DNA from: Phaseolus vulgaris
Taxonomy: Eukaryota > Streptophyta > Magnoliopsida > Fabales > Fabaceae
DNA: 64,000 nt
NCBI RefSeq assembly: GCF_000499845.2
Contig: NC_023758.2
Span: forward strand, 21,999,366 to 22,063,365
Direction of reading: 5' to 3'
The notes beneath the pieces are model-generated. The model was not told where the DNA came from, searched no databases, and saw only the letters and a program-made list of their open reading frames with translations. The translations under genes and the position numbers were made by a program. How positions within the stretch are numbered: position 1 is the stretch's first letter; every line of letters begins with the position of its first letter. Shown piece after piece: positions 1 through 10,385 of this stretch.

Positions 1-727
1 TTCTCAGGGTTCAACTTGAGGCGGTACTTAGCTATAGTGGCAAACAACTCTTCCAAATCAGCTATATGCCACCCCTTTTCTTGGGAGGTCACCACCATAT
101 CGTCTACGTAGGCCTGCACGTTCCTTCCCAACATGGGTGCAAGGACCCTATCCATCAACCTTTGATATGTGGCTCCCGCATTCTTCAGACTGAACGACAT
201 CACCTTATAACAATAGTAGGACGTCTCGATCATAAACGCCGTTTTGCACTCGTCACGGGGGTGCATCTTGATCTGGTTATACCCCGAAAAGGCATCCAGA
301 AAACTCAGCATTTTGCAACCTGAGGCGTTGTCCACCAACGCGTCGATGTTGGGCAGGGGATACGAATCCTTGGGGCAGGCCTTTTTGAGGTCAGTGAAGT
401 CAACACACATCCTCCACTTCCCATTGGCCTTCTTAACTAAGACACATTGGCCAACCACTCGGGGTACTGGATCTCCCTAATGTGGCTAGCGTCCAACAAC
501 TTCTTGGTCTCTTAGCGCACGACCTGTTGCCTCTCCTCATTGAATTTCCTTCGGCACTGGCGAACAGGCTTCACCTTGGGATCCATGGTCAAGCTGTGGC
601 AATGAAAATCGTGGTCGATACCTGGCATGTCCGAGGCGGACCATGCGAAGGCGTCCAGGTTTCGGGCAATCACCCCGGCCACCTGCTCTTGCTCAACCGC
701 GCCCAACGATTTCCCTAGCTTAAACAC
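1..727 (-). pseudogene. Reverse transcriptase, N-terminal part, of the left Tat-type element
   Basis: On the minus strand the conserved entry block (FAWSASDMPGID, then RRKFNEERQQVVR) is followed by a stop near 512 and then by further RT blocks. The polymerase core reads AYVDDMVVTS, giving the YxDD catalytic motif, near bases 90-120. The sequence continues past base 1. It is a broken copy of the enzyme that copies element RNA into DNA. Confidence 0.8.
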
Positions 728-772
728 CTTTCAACCTATCTGCCGCTCGACCACGTTCTTAGCTGGCCCAAG

Positions 773-1455
773 TCACCTCTCCTGAGTGTTCTTAGCACGC
801 GATACACCATCGCGACCCTTCCTTCCAGATACTGCCTCGGTAGGTGCCTTCTCCACGGGTAACGCCTCCGCAGGCGCCTCTTCCATGGGTACTTCCTCCG
901 AGGGTGTCTCCTCCATGGTTAATGCCTCCGCGGGCGTCTCCTCCGTGGGCGGGTGCTCCAACACCATGAATACGCCCCTCTTTGTCTTAAGGCCATTCTC
1001 ATAGCACTTCTTTGCTTCCTTCTGATCGGACTTAATCACGATCACTCTGCCACTAAGATCAGGCAGTTTCAGCTTCATATGTCGGGTAGACGCCACCCCC
1101 CTCAGTCTGCTCAAAGCTGGCCTTCCCAGCAAAATGTTGTACGCCGAAGTGGCGTTCACAACCAGATACCTTATGTTCTCGGTGCGCGACGCGGTGCCAT
1201 CTGTGAAAGTTGTCCTCAACTCCAGATAGCCACGCAGCTCCACCTGGTTCCCTGCGAAACCATACAAGCACCATGTGTATGGTCTTAGCAGATCAGGAGA
1301 CAACTGTAACTTATTGAATGTGGACCAGAACATCACATTCGCCGAGCTGCCCTGCTCCACGAGCACTCAGTACACTCTCCTTCCCGCGGTCACAACCGAT
1401 ATCAACACGGGATCGTTATCGTGGGGGACGACATCGTGGAGATCAACCTTCGTGA
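773..1455 (-). pseudogene. Aspartic protease region of the left Tat-type element
   Basis: The reading frame after gag changes, and an in-frame TGA lies at 1367-1369 just before VLVEQGSSANVMFW. That motif corresponds to the usual VLVDQGSSADVLYW block of Tat-type proteases, with the catalytic Asp replaced by Glu. Downstream text (GYLELRTTF, VVNATSAYNILLGRP) is typical of the family. The C-terminal part is rich in Pro, Glu and Ala in a repeating pattern (EETPAEAL, EEAPAEAL), probably a linker to RT. Inactive by both the stop and the Asp change. Confidence 0.75.
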
Positions 1456-1518
1456 ATGGAAGGTCGATGTCCAGCGAGTCGTCCTCCCCTGCTCCACCAC
1501 CGAATTTACTGACCGCAC

Positions 1519-2838
1519 CTACCTCTTGCGCTGAGAGGCAGTGCATCCTCCACCCGAAAATCCACCAGAGATGGTGTGAACCTCCCCATGGATAGGCATC
1601 TCATGAGCGTGGTCTTCTACTGGTGCTACCAAGGCTGCGGCTCCGGACGACCCTACCAGGTAATCATTCAAAAATCCGCTCTTCACGAGCTCGTCCAACT
1701 GATGGCCCAAAGCCAAGTAGTTGGTGATCTGATGCCCGAACGCCTGATGGAATTCACACCACGCGTCCTTGTGTGGTCCCAACACCTTGTCTGTCTTCGT
1801 GGGGATCCTCTGCCTATCTGCTATGTTGGGCACAACAATGAGGTCCTTCAGCTCCACCACAAAGTTGTGCCTAACTTGCCTGTTCTCCCCTGAGCGTCCC
1901 CTGGTTTGAGGCTTCCTCAGCTCATAGGGGCGCTTCCTATCCTGGCCTCTCTTCCCCGTCGCAGCCTAATTCAACCGCGTGGGCTGTGCGCGCGACGGTG
2001 CTCTAGGGCGTGCGGGTGCAACACTCGCACGTTTGTCGCATACCTCTCCCTCTGTTGCGATGTGCTCCACCACGCGACGCCTGATTTCTACGACAGTTCT
2101 GGGGCGGTTTTTGATGAGCGACTCGCAGAATAGCCAGGAGCAGATTCCCTTCCTGAACGCATACACGATCATCGGCTCCTCAGTGGTGCCAACCTTCATC
2201 ACCTGTGCCCCAAAACGGTTGATGTATTCCTTCAACGTCTTCCCCTGGTACTGCTTCACGTCGAAGAGATCATACGACACCGGTGGGGGAGCCCGTTTCG
2301 CGATATACTGTTCCCTAAACAGTTGTGATAGTTGTGCAAATGATGTCACGTGGCCATCTGGAAGGCTGATTAACCAGTCCATTGCCATTCCTGCCAGCGT
2401 GCTCATGAATAACTTGCACCTCACGGCGTCAGAACCGTCGACAAGCATCATTTGTGTGTGGAACGCAGTGAGGTGCGCCTCTGGATCTTCCATCCCAGTG
2501 AATGTGACTTTCGGGCCTACGAACGTGGGTGGAATCACTGCTTCCATGATGGATTGCGAGAAGGGCATAGGGAACTCCCTAGGAGGTGTGAAGCACTCGC
2601 GATCCTCTGCTTCGCGATTCCCAGGGTGGTTGCGAATCCCGCGGCACAACTCTTTGTTCACATGATACAACTCCTCGTTTCTTGCCTGCGACGCCATAAG
2701 ATCCAGCTGAATGCGTTCTTGCTCCGCCCTCGATGCCGCCATCGCCTCTTGAAGGCCTTGCATCACCTCCATAACCTGCTGCAAGGTCATGCCATCACTC
2801 TCTGCGCGTGTTGTTGAACTTTGCCTAGTAGTCCTCAT
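1519..2838 (-). pseudogene. gag of the left Tat-type element (one in-frame stop)
   Basis: The start at 2838 gives a polar N-terminus with a coiled-coil-like segment, followed by the conserved retrotransposon gag region (motifs such as SLPDGHVTSFAQLSQLF and KEYINRF). An in-frame TAG at 1966-1968 interrupts it. Reading on in the same frame gives the basic linker and a C-terminal segment with CEFHQAFGH, where one of the usual zinc-ligand cysteines downstream is replaced (ITNYLALGHQ). The frame ends at 1519. The product would have been the structural capsid protein. It is inactive as written. Confidence 0.8.
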
Positions 2839-3020
2839 TCTTCACTGTTTCTTGAAGGATCTTGAACTGTTTCTGCAAATCTTCGAACTTTCTTCGGTGA
2901 AACAGAGCGAATCTTGAGGATTCCTGATGAATCTTTTAAGAATCTTGGAAAACCTCGACGAACTTCGCTGTTGCTACTGAAACTCGAAACTCTTGCGGTG
3001 GGACTATTGTTTTAGATCAG

Positions 3021-3038
3021 GCCCCACGGTGGGCGCCA
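3021..3038 (-). other. Primer-binding site, tRNA-Lys type
   Basis: The plus strand reads GCCCCACGGTGGGCGCCA, which matches the 3' end of plant tRNA-Lys including its CCA tail as I remember it. It is two bases from the LTR. A degraded version of the same site lies beside the 5' LTR of the element at 46493-62012. Confidence 0.8.
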
Positions 3039-3040
3039 AA

Positions 3041-3957
3041 TGTTCTTGCCAGTTGACTCGGTTGCCTTCGTGCGTAGCTACGAACTGCGTATCAAGGACT
3101 CCTTTGTCTTTGTACCAATCTTCACCCTTTGCCGCCGTGAATACCTGAAACAGAGAGACAAATGGGCGCCCTCGCGGCCGTTTGCACTCCGACGCTCAAG
3201 TTAGTACTGGCAGAAAACACCGTGCACCTCCGTAACAGAACACCATAAACACCGTGCTCGAGGAGGCGCGTAACTGAATCGTAACTGAATTCTCTCTCGT
3301 TCCCCAAATTACTTGAATGTGTAAAGTTTGAAAACGTGTAAGAATGTAGCACGTCCCTCTCTAAGCCTTTCAGAAAGGCTTATATACCTTTGACTTAAGC
3401 GCTTCTGCCACGTGGCTGCCTCTGACTCAAGCATCACTACAGGCAGGCCCTCACGTCATCATAACCTGAGCTAAGGTTGACTCGAGTGAGTGAGGTTGCC
3501 CTTTCAAAGTGCAACTGGCGCGGGATGATCCCTCAGGCGTCAACTCATGTGCCCAATATCAAAGAGATCATACATACTGAGCGTACACTGCCCCCTCACG
3601 TCCCATGCATGTCGATCGCCCCTGGAACGAGACTCTACCGAGTCGTATCGGTTCCAGTGGTTCTCTAGCGGTGGGGCGTACTGTCGCTTCCCTACATCTT
3701 TATGCATGGTCTTTGTGATCTGGGCTTCTCTATCTTGATAGCTGGGATGTGGCCTTCAAGCCACCTTTCTGACTCATCTTTCTCTTCGGATGCCGAGGGC
3801 CGAGGACTCTCGCCTTTTCCCCAAGCCGACACCTCCTCGGTCCTCTTACACGTGAACTTGACAAGGCTCCTTCCTAAAAAACTGAACCCTCCTTGTGGGC
3901 CCCTCCTTCGAGGGTCCTATGTTTACTTTGGTCAACGGTCAAGACCCGGACGGTACA
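3041..3957 (-). repeat. 5' LTR of the left Tat-type element (917 bp)
   Basis: On the plus strand it starts TGTTCTTGCC directly beside the primer site and ends CGGTACA, so on the element's own strand it runs TGTACCG...AAGAACA. The right-hand limit is set by the TG...CA rule and by the abrupt change to AT-rich DNA at 3958. The partner LTR is outside the window, so no target duplication can be tested. Confidence 0.75.
3380..3388 (-). promoter_or_regulatory. TATA box of the 5' LTR
   Basis: The minus strand reads GGTATATAAGCC here, about 340 bp inside the LTR from the primer-site side. Position and sequence fit the RNA polymerase II promoter of an LTR retrotransposon. No transcript evidence is available. 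Confidence 0.5.
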
Positions 3958-4940
3958 AATACTAACATATAAGTATATATAATAAAATATATCATACTTA
4001 AATTAAAAAAACTAAAAAATATAATTAAAAATTTAATATTATTACTTGTTAAATAATTCATTTTTTGAGATATTAAAGTCTTTTTATTTAATTTAAATGA
4101 GACAAATGTTTGGTAAAAGAAAAATTTTAATTTTTCAAAAAATGAAAACTAAAAAAATCTCATAGTTGCTATACTTAAGAAAATAACATTTTCAAAAACT
4201 AACCTTTTTGAATTTTTTATGTTATGATTCCAAAAAGAAATATTTATATAAAGCATATGAAAATTTATTTTTTCTCAAAATAAAATAAAAATTTAAATAA
4301 TAAAAATCATATGTTATTATTAATAATATATTTTATCAATTCAATTATTTACTTATAAAATTTATGATTTATGAGATTCATAATTTTTAATACCTAGTGT
4401 TTCTTTAAAATAATTCAAAAATTTAAAACATTCATCATGAAAGTTATAAATTTGTGAAATAGTTATATTATTCATATAATAAAATTTAATAGTATTTTTT
4501 ATTAATCATTTACATCCTTATTTCTTTCTTGTTAGAATATTAATATGCATTCTTTAGTAGTTTTTTCTAAATTATTGCAAGAATTCCACAAAGTTTGACT
4601 TCGTAACCTAATTAATAAAGTACATACACATAATAATATACAATGATTATATGCAATATAAAAAAATACAATCATCAAAAGAATCATAGAACTTATAAAA
4701 ACAAAAGAAGTATTAAAACATAAGATGTTACAATTTTCACAATTATTTATTCAAGAGGTTTTGTGTGCATTCATTTGTATATGACAACCCTTTTGTAGGG
4801 TTTACATTCTCTGTGAGCATCACCACAAACTCCTCTTGGATAAATATAAGTTATATATGATCAATTCTACTCCAAGAAAATTTAACCAACCATATTTTAG
4901 GGTGTTCCTTGTTTCAACTATCTCATCAAGAAGGTAAAAC
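3958..4940. other. AT-rich interval, no gene recognised
   Basis: Base composition falls to mostly A and T with many short poly-A and poly-T runs. I see no coding pattern, no RNA gene and no clear terminal repeats. It separates the left Tat-type element from Tat A. Confidence 0.6.
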
Positions 4941-4949
4941 CCTATAAAA

Positions 4950-6100
4950 GGGCTATCAAACGCTTTTGCATGAACTTTCGCAAGTATGCCCGACATAGAC
5001 CTTAACATCTTGTGTCATAGACTTACAATAGACGAGAAAGTCAGGACTATAATACAGAGGAGAAGAAAGTTCAATGAAGAGAGACGTCTGGTCATCAGAG
5101 AAGAAAACTAGAAACCCTTGAGAGTTGGTCACATAAGGGAAATCGAGTACCGTGAGTGACTAGCAAATGTGGTGTTGGTAAAGAATTTCAATGGATAGTG
5201 GAGAATGTGGGTTGATTTTACAAACCAAAAATAAAAGTTTGTCCCAAAGATTCATACTCGCTGCCCAACATTGATTCCTTGGTGGACAGCGCTTCAAGTT
5301 GCCGACTTCTGAGCTTTTTAGACGCGTTCTCAAGGTACAACCAGATTCCCATGCACCCTCGTGACGAGAGCAAGACCGCATTTATGACAAAGCTCTCCAT
5401 CTACTGCTATAATGTCATGGCCTTTGAACTGAAGAACGTCGGTGCCATCTATCAGAGGTTGATGGTCAGGATTGTCGCCCCCAGGATTGGACAAAATGTG
5501 CAAGCATACGTGGACGACATGGTCATCACCTCAGAAGAAAAGGATCAACACGTCGCTGATTTGGAAGAGCTATTTACTACAATAGCTAAGTACAATATAA
5601 AATTCAACCCAGAAAAATGTGCATTTGGGGTAGAGGCAGGGAAGTTCCTAGGATTCCTGCTCACTGAACAGGGGATAGAAGCGAACCCGGACAAGTGTGC
5701 AACCATCATAAGAATAAGGAGCCCTGCCACTGTGAAGGAAGTGCAGCAGTTGATTGGGAGGATGGTCGCCCTGTCCCGATTCCTATCAGTAGGAGGAGAT
5801 AAGGGGTACTCTTACTTCCAGTGTTTATAAAAGAGCAACTGCTTCACATGGACTCGCAAATGCAAAGAGAAGTTTCTCAAGTTGAAGGAGTACTTGGCCA
5901 ACCCACATGTCCTTTGTAAGCCGCTACCAGGTACTCCCATTTGCCTCTATTTTGCAGTCACAGATCGAGCAATCAGCTTGGTCATTGTGCAAGAGCAGGA
6001 TCAAGCTCAGAGACCAATATACTTCGTGAGCAAGGTGCTGCAGGGGCCAAAGGTTCGATCTTCCAATCCGCAAGGTCCTCCATAAGCCTAATGTAGCAGG
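4950..6100 (+). pseudogene. Reverse transcriptase and first RNase H of Tat A
   Basis: The entry block reads AFA, stop, TFASMPDID, then RRRKFNEERRLVIREE near 5060-5110; the first stop looks like a TGG to TGA change. The open core from 5279 to 5830 contains FLDAFSRYNQIPM, the catalytic AYVDDMVITS, FNPEKCAFGV and the thumb motif. From about 5840 the first RNase H follows (FTWTRKCKEKF, YFVSKVLQG). Several stops before 5279 and after 5830 show that it is dead. Confidence 0.8.
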
Positions 6101-6129
6101 TCGGATGGTACACTAAACAGTCGAGCTAT

Positions 6130-6398
6130 CAAAGTTTGACGTGCAATACGAACCCAGGGGGCCATCAAGGGCCATGTATATGTTGAATCCGTGGTCGAGC
6201 TATCCTCTGAAGCCACCCAGGTGGACGGTGGAGACTTTCAGTGGGTCCTTTCCGTAGATGGATCATCTAATAAGCAAGGTAGCGATGCTGACATCATTCT
6301 AGAGGGACTTAATGGGTTGTTGATTGAGCAGGCCCTTAGATTCTCTTTCAAGGTCAGCAATAACCAGGTTGAGTTCGAAGCGCTGATAGTTGGGATGC
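6130..6398 (+). pseudogene. Second (archaeal-type) RNase H of Tat A, first half
   Basis: The segment reads WVLSVDGSSN, then GSDADIILEG and NNQVEFEALIVGM, the opening of the additional RNase H domain found after the usual one in Tat-lineage elements. It stops at the insertion point of the CRM-type element, and the rest resumes at 14026. Confidence 0.75.
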
Positions 6399-7367
6399 TG
6401 ATGGAGATCAAGCTCAAGTAGACATGGAGGCCAATCATCAAGAGCAAGAAGAGGTTGAGGCTCAAATGGAGGACGCTCATGGATTTAATAGCCCACCTCA
6501 AAGGCTTACAAGGAGCATGTTCAAGACTTTAGGAGCTAATGGACGTTTGTATTCTCTTTTTGTAATTTCTTTGTTTGAAGGTGCTTAGAGGGAAACATAA
6601 GAAACCTCTTTTGTAAAAGCATCTTTAGGTCTTTAGTTTAGGAAACTTAGGGGTGTGTGCGTTTAGTAGAGAGGTGTAGACGTAATAGGGAGGTGCCAAA
6701 CTAAGAGAGGAAGTCACACCTTCCTCATGCTATAGTTGGCGCCAACTTTCATGTCATTTGGGGGGGAATTTGCATTTGTTTTAGCTTTACATTTCAGCAC
6801 CTCTTAGCCTATAAATTAAGGTGCTTCCTTTTTATTTTTCAGATTGGAAATTAGTATTAGTGAAACTCTACTCAATTTGAGAGAGAATCGGAGAGCTTTG
6901 TGCCTTCCTCATTTAGTCTTATCTTGAGTGTTCTTGGTTACCTCAAGTGGCGGCATAGCACACTCATCTTGGAGTCTTCATCCTCTAAGTGGCGTGATCA
7001 TCCAACCAATCCATCCATCTTCATGAGCATTCTCTTCTCCTTCCTTCCTTCTCCTTTTATGTTCATGTCTTAGCTTGTGTTCTTTGCATTTTCAGTTCGG
7101 TATTCTAGTTTCCTTTGCTGTTTTGCTTCGGTTCCTTTTACATTTGTTGTTCCTCTTTGCTTCTTCTTCATTTCTAGTTGTTGTTTTGATTCAATTGACA
7201 ATACATGGATCTTCCATGTGAGTTTGGGTTTTGGTATTAGTCTTGGCGAGTTCTTGAACATAGAACCTTGATCCAATTCTATCAAAAAGTGCCTATCTCA
7301 TATCCAACACAAGTTGATTCCTAAGAATGTCAAGAATCATTCATATTGTGCTATTGGAATCACATCA
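6399..7367 (+). repeat. 5' LTR of the CRM-type element (969 bp)
   Basis: Bounded by TGATGGAG and GAATCACATCA, and the same length as the 3' copy at 13057-14025. It contains a TATA box at 6810-6818. Its first part repeats the C-terminal pol coding sequence found in the 3' LTR. Confidence 0.9.
6810..6818 (+). promoter_or_regulatory. TATA box in the CRM-type 5' LTR
   Basis: CCTATAAATTAAGG lies mid-LTR, just before a pyrimidine-rich stretch. Comparable boxes sit at the same place in the LTRs of the gag-only element (24875-24883) and of the CRM-type LTR at 23716 (24358-24366). Confidence 0.6.
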
Positions 7368-7369
7368 TG

Positions 7370-7381
7370 TGGTATCTAGAG
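7370..7381 (+). other. Primer-binding site, initiator tRNA-Met type
   Basis: TGGTATCTAGAG begins two bases after the LTR and resembles the usual TGGTATCAGAGC site for initiator tRNA-Met. The gag-only element has TGGTATCATGAG in the same place (25457-25468). Confidence 0.65.
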
Positions 7382-8615
7382 TTTAGGTGTGTTCTTGTTT
7401 AATTTTTGAGTTGTGTTGCACTTTAATTCAAGAGCTCTATAATTCTTGTTGTTTACATTTCTGTTTTTAGGCTTATTTTGAGTTTTCTTGCTGTTTTCTT
7501 AATTGTGCCTATCATATGTTTGTGTATTTTCCTTTTTGAATCCATACAAGTTTTGTCATAGTCATGTTTTTCCAAGAATGTCATCACTTCTTGTAGTACT
7601 TTTATTGAATTTTTTGTTTCTTGCTTTGGTCTAATACAGTTTTCTGAGTTTGATAATTGATCATTTGTGCATTTTCTGTTTTAGATTGAGTTCATACTTG
7701 TATTTGAGATCTATACAAGTTCCTATACATCATTTTCCATTATGTATTTGCTAGTTCTTAATACTGTTTTTCATTCCTGTTAGGATTCCTCTGTTTTTCT
7801 GAAAACGTGCTTACTGTTTCGATTTATTGCAATTGATTTACTCACTGGAAATTTCTGAAATTCTGGATTTGTGTTCTTTAAAGTGTTATAAAAGAGTAGA
7901 AAAAAGAAGTACTCAAAAATTCAAAGTACACAAAAAATGATAAATACAATACAAAAAGTGTACAATTCTGCCAAAAAAATACAGTAATCTGGCAGCGATT
8001 TTGAAAAATTTATCTCAATTAATTGGCCTACTGTTTTTGAGTAATTCCAGTGCCATTTTTGGTCTAAGATCTTAAAGTTTCTGTGGTTAAAATTTCATAA
8101 TCCAGTTCGCTTTATATCGTTCTAGTTAAATCAGTGAACATCAAGCACAGTTTGCATAAAAAAATATTTTCCAGTAGCTCTGTTTTTGTTTTCTTTATCT
8201 ACTCTAGTGCTTTTCTTTAGGTATCTTTTGTGTGCCTTCTTTTGAATTGAGTTCCTTATTTTCTTGCTTGTATTTTATTCATTATTCTTTGAGTTTGTCA
8301 TACATCTAGTATTCCCTTTGTTATAGCCTTTTATTGCTTATACCTTTTCTTGTTTGTCTTTATTGCTTCATTGGTTTTGTTGTGATTGGCTTTGAGATTG
8401 GTGTGCCTTGCTTTGACATCTTTCATTTGAGGATTCCTAAGGCCTCAAGATCAGCTTGGTGCAGGGACATTATTTCTGAGAGTGACTTTTTCAGGCCAAT
8501 TTCACTTCGACAATCTGGTTGCCAAATTAATTTTTGCTAACTTTGTTTCTTAACTTGTTTGCTTTTTTTTTGTGTTTGCTGTTTTTTTTTTTGTGTTTGC
8601 TGTTTTCATTTGCAA
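7382..8615 (+). other. Long untranslated leader of the CRM-type element
   Basis: About 1.2 kb between primer site and gag holds no convincing coding sequence and is T-rich. It is clearly similar to the leader of the gag-only element (25469-26799) and to the plus-strand fragment at 33665-34967, including a shared block around CTGGCAGCGATTTTG. Conservation of a non-coding leader suggests packaging or translation signals, which is inference. Confidence 0.6.
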
Positions 8616-10385
8616 ATGGATGCCTATTCAAGTGGTGAATCTTACAAGCAGCACTCTTCTTCCAAAGCTTCAGTCCTTGGTGAATTGCATGAAGCTCAAC
8701 ACACCATTCGACGTTTGGAAGAAAAATTACAAAAGATGGAGGTGCAACAAGCTAGGCCATCTCACTCTATCAATGATGGACATCATTCAAATAGACCTTC
8801 ATCAAGAGGTTCTTCAAATGACTTCGGCCGTGCAGAAGACCATAGGAGAAGGCGAACTCCACCCCAATTCCATGGACATAAATATCACAACCAAGGGGAG
8901 AGACATCACCGTGGAGATGGATACTACCAAGATGCAAAGGCTAGACTACCTTCGGTCAAGCTTCCTAGTTTCAATGGCTATAGTGATCCTAATGTGTATT
9001 TAGATTGGGAGGCTAAGTGTGAACAAATATTTGAGATCCATGAGATCCAAGATGAGCACAAGCTTAAGCTAGCCACCTTAGAGTTTAGTGATTATGCCAT
9101 GAAATGGTGGCATGATGTTGTAAAGGACATTATCTATCACAAGGGTCCTCCCGTGGACTCTTGGAACTCTTTAAAGGATCAAATGCGCCTTAGGTTTGTG
9201 CCACCACACTTTAGGAAAGACCTCATGTTGAGACTCCAACGGTTTCAACAAGGCACGCTAAGTGTGGATGAATATTACAAAGAATTAGAAACGCTTTTGC
9301 TTAAAGTTGAATTAGAAGAAAGTGAGGAAGCTATGATTGCTAGGTTTGTGAGTGGTCTAAGGAAGGATATTCAAGATGTTGTTGAGTTACAAGAGTATTC
9401 ATCATTGGGTTCTTTAGTTCATCTTGCAATGAAGGTGGAAGCCCAACTTGCTAAGAAAAATTCTTTCAAAAATGCTCCCAATGATGGTTACTACAACAAT
9501 TCTTGGAGGAACAAAAAGTCTTTTTCTAAATTTCCTTCCAAAGATTCTTCTTTCAAACTAAAGGAATCTAAGCCTTCTACTTCTAGGCCTAAATCCCCAA
9601 TTAAATCGTCTAGTAAGAAATGCTTTAAGTGTATGGGTTATGGTCACATTGCGGCTAATTGTCCTTCTAAAAGAAATATGTTTGTGCATAATGGCATTGT
9701 CATGAGTGAGCATGATTCGGATTCACCTACGCATTCTTCACCTTCTAGGGCGTCTAGTGAGAATGAGAGTGAGAGTCCACTTGAAGGAGATTTGTTAGTT
9801 GTGAGAAGACTTCTTCGACAAGTTTCACAACCTTTTGATGAAAGTCAAAGGGAAAATATTTTCCATACAAGATGTCTTATTCAAAACAACATTTGTTCTT
9901 TAATAGTGGATGGGGGTAGTTGTGCTAATGTGGCTAGTACAAGAGTAGTAGATAAACTTGGATTGCCTACTATCTCTCATACAAAGCCCTACAAATTGCA
10001 ATGGCTTAGTGAAGTAGGAGAAATTGTTGTGAATAAACAAGTCGTCATCCATTTCTCTATTGGAAAATACAAAGATGAGGTATTATGTGATGTTGTGCCC
10101 ATGGAAGCTACACATGTTCTTTTGGGAAGGCCTTGGCAATTTGGTAGAAAACTTTTTCATGATGGCTTTACCAACAAACTTTCTTTTGATTTCCATGGCC
10201 ACAAGGTTACTTTAAAATCGCTCTCTCCTAGAGAAGTCCATGAGGACCAAATCATAATGAAAAAAAAGAGGGAGAGTGAAAAAGATAAAAAAGATAAGAG
10301 TTCTAAGCCTACACTTCTAGTGTCTAGGCATGAGCTTCAAAAGGGAAATAGTGGCTCACCATCCTCTTTTCTTAGCCATCCCTAG
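8616..10385 (+). CDS. gag-protease polyprotein of the CRM-type element
   Basis: The ATG at 8616 opens MDAYSSGESYKQHS, aligned with the start of gag in the related element at 26800; the longer in-frame start at 8559 adds only a Cys/Phe-rich stretch translated from the T-rich leader. Order: basic, coiled-coil-like N-terminus; capsid core (PNVYLDWEAKCEQIF, RFVPPHFRKDLM); a CCHC zinc knuckle (CFKCMGYGHIAANC); then a retroviral-type protease with SLIVDGGSCANV, where the catalytic Asp is present but followed by Gly-Gly rather than Ser-Gly or Thr-Gly. The frame ends in SFLSHP, overlapping the RT frame by 56 bases. The pol sequence continues in the +1 frame, which points to a one-base change near CAAAAGGGA at 10338-10346. 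Confidence 0.85.
   Translation: MDAYSSGESYKQHSSSKASVLGELHEAQHTIRRLEEKLQKMEVQQARPSHSINDGHHSNRPSSRGSSNDFGRAEDHRRRRTPPQFHGHKYHNQGERHHRGDGYYQDAKARLPSVKLPSFNGYSDPNVYLDWEAKCEQIFEIHEIQDEHKLKLATLEFSDYAMKWWHDVVKDIIYHKGPPVDSWNSLKDQMRLRFVPPHFRKDLMLRLQRFQQGTLSVDEYYKELETLLLKVELEESEEAMIARFVSGLRKDIQDVVELQEYSSLGSLVHLAMKVEAQLAKKNSFKNAPNDGYYNNSWRNKKSFSKFPSKDSSFKLKESKPSTSRPKSPIKSSSKKCFKCMGYGHIAANCPSKRNMFVHNGIVMSEHDSDSPTHSSPSRASSENESESPLEGDLLVVRRLLRQVSQPFDESQRENIFHTRCLIQNNICSLIVDGGSCANVASTRVVDKLGLPTISHTKPYKLQWLSEVGEIVVNKQVVIHFSIGKYKDEVLCDVVPMEATHVLLGRPWQFGRKLFHDGFTNKLSFDFHGHKVTLKSLSPREVHEDQIIMKKKRESEKDKKDKSSKPTLLVSRHELQKGNSGSPSSFLSHP

Larger units (their letters stand above)
1..3957 (-). mobile_element. Tat-type Ty3/gypsy element, 5' portion (continues left of the window)
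   Basis: Read on the minus strand this is LTR, primer-binding site, gag, protease, then reverse transcriptase, which is Ty3/gypsy order. The RT motifs, the gag motif with a C-x2-H-x4-H spacing and the tRNA-Lys primer site resemble those of the two Tat-type elements elsewhere in the window. The coding part has an in-frame stop in gag, a stop before the protease and at least one frame change, so it is a dead copy. The second RNase H, integrase and 3' LTR would lie to the left of base 1, so lineage assignment rests on similarity to the other two copies. Confidence 0.85.

Noticed and set aside
4950..6398. Endogenous plant pararetrovirus as source of the RT
   Set aside because: The order RT, RNase H, second RNase H, integrase and an LTR fits a Tat-type retrotransposon. 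Pararetroviruses lack integrase and LTRs.
10330..10385. Programmed frameshift between gag-protease and RT
   Set aside because: CRM-type elements normally have one continuous frame, and this copy has another frame change and three stops further on. A simple mutation near CAAAAGGGA is more likely.
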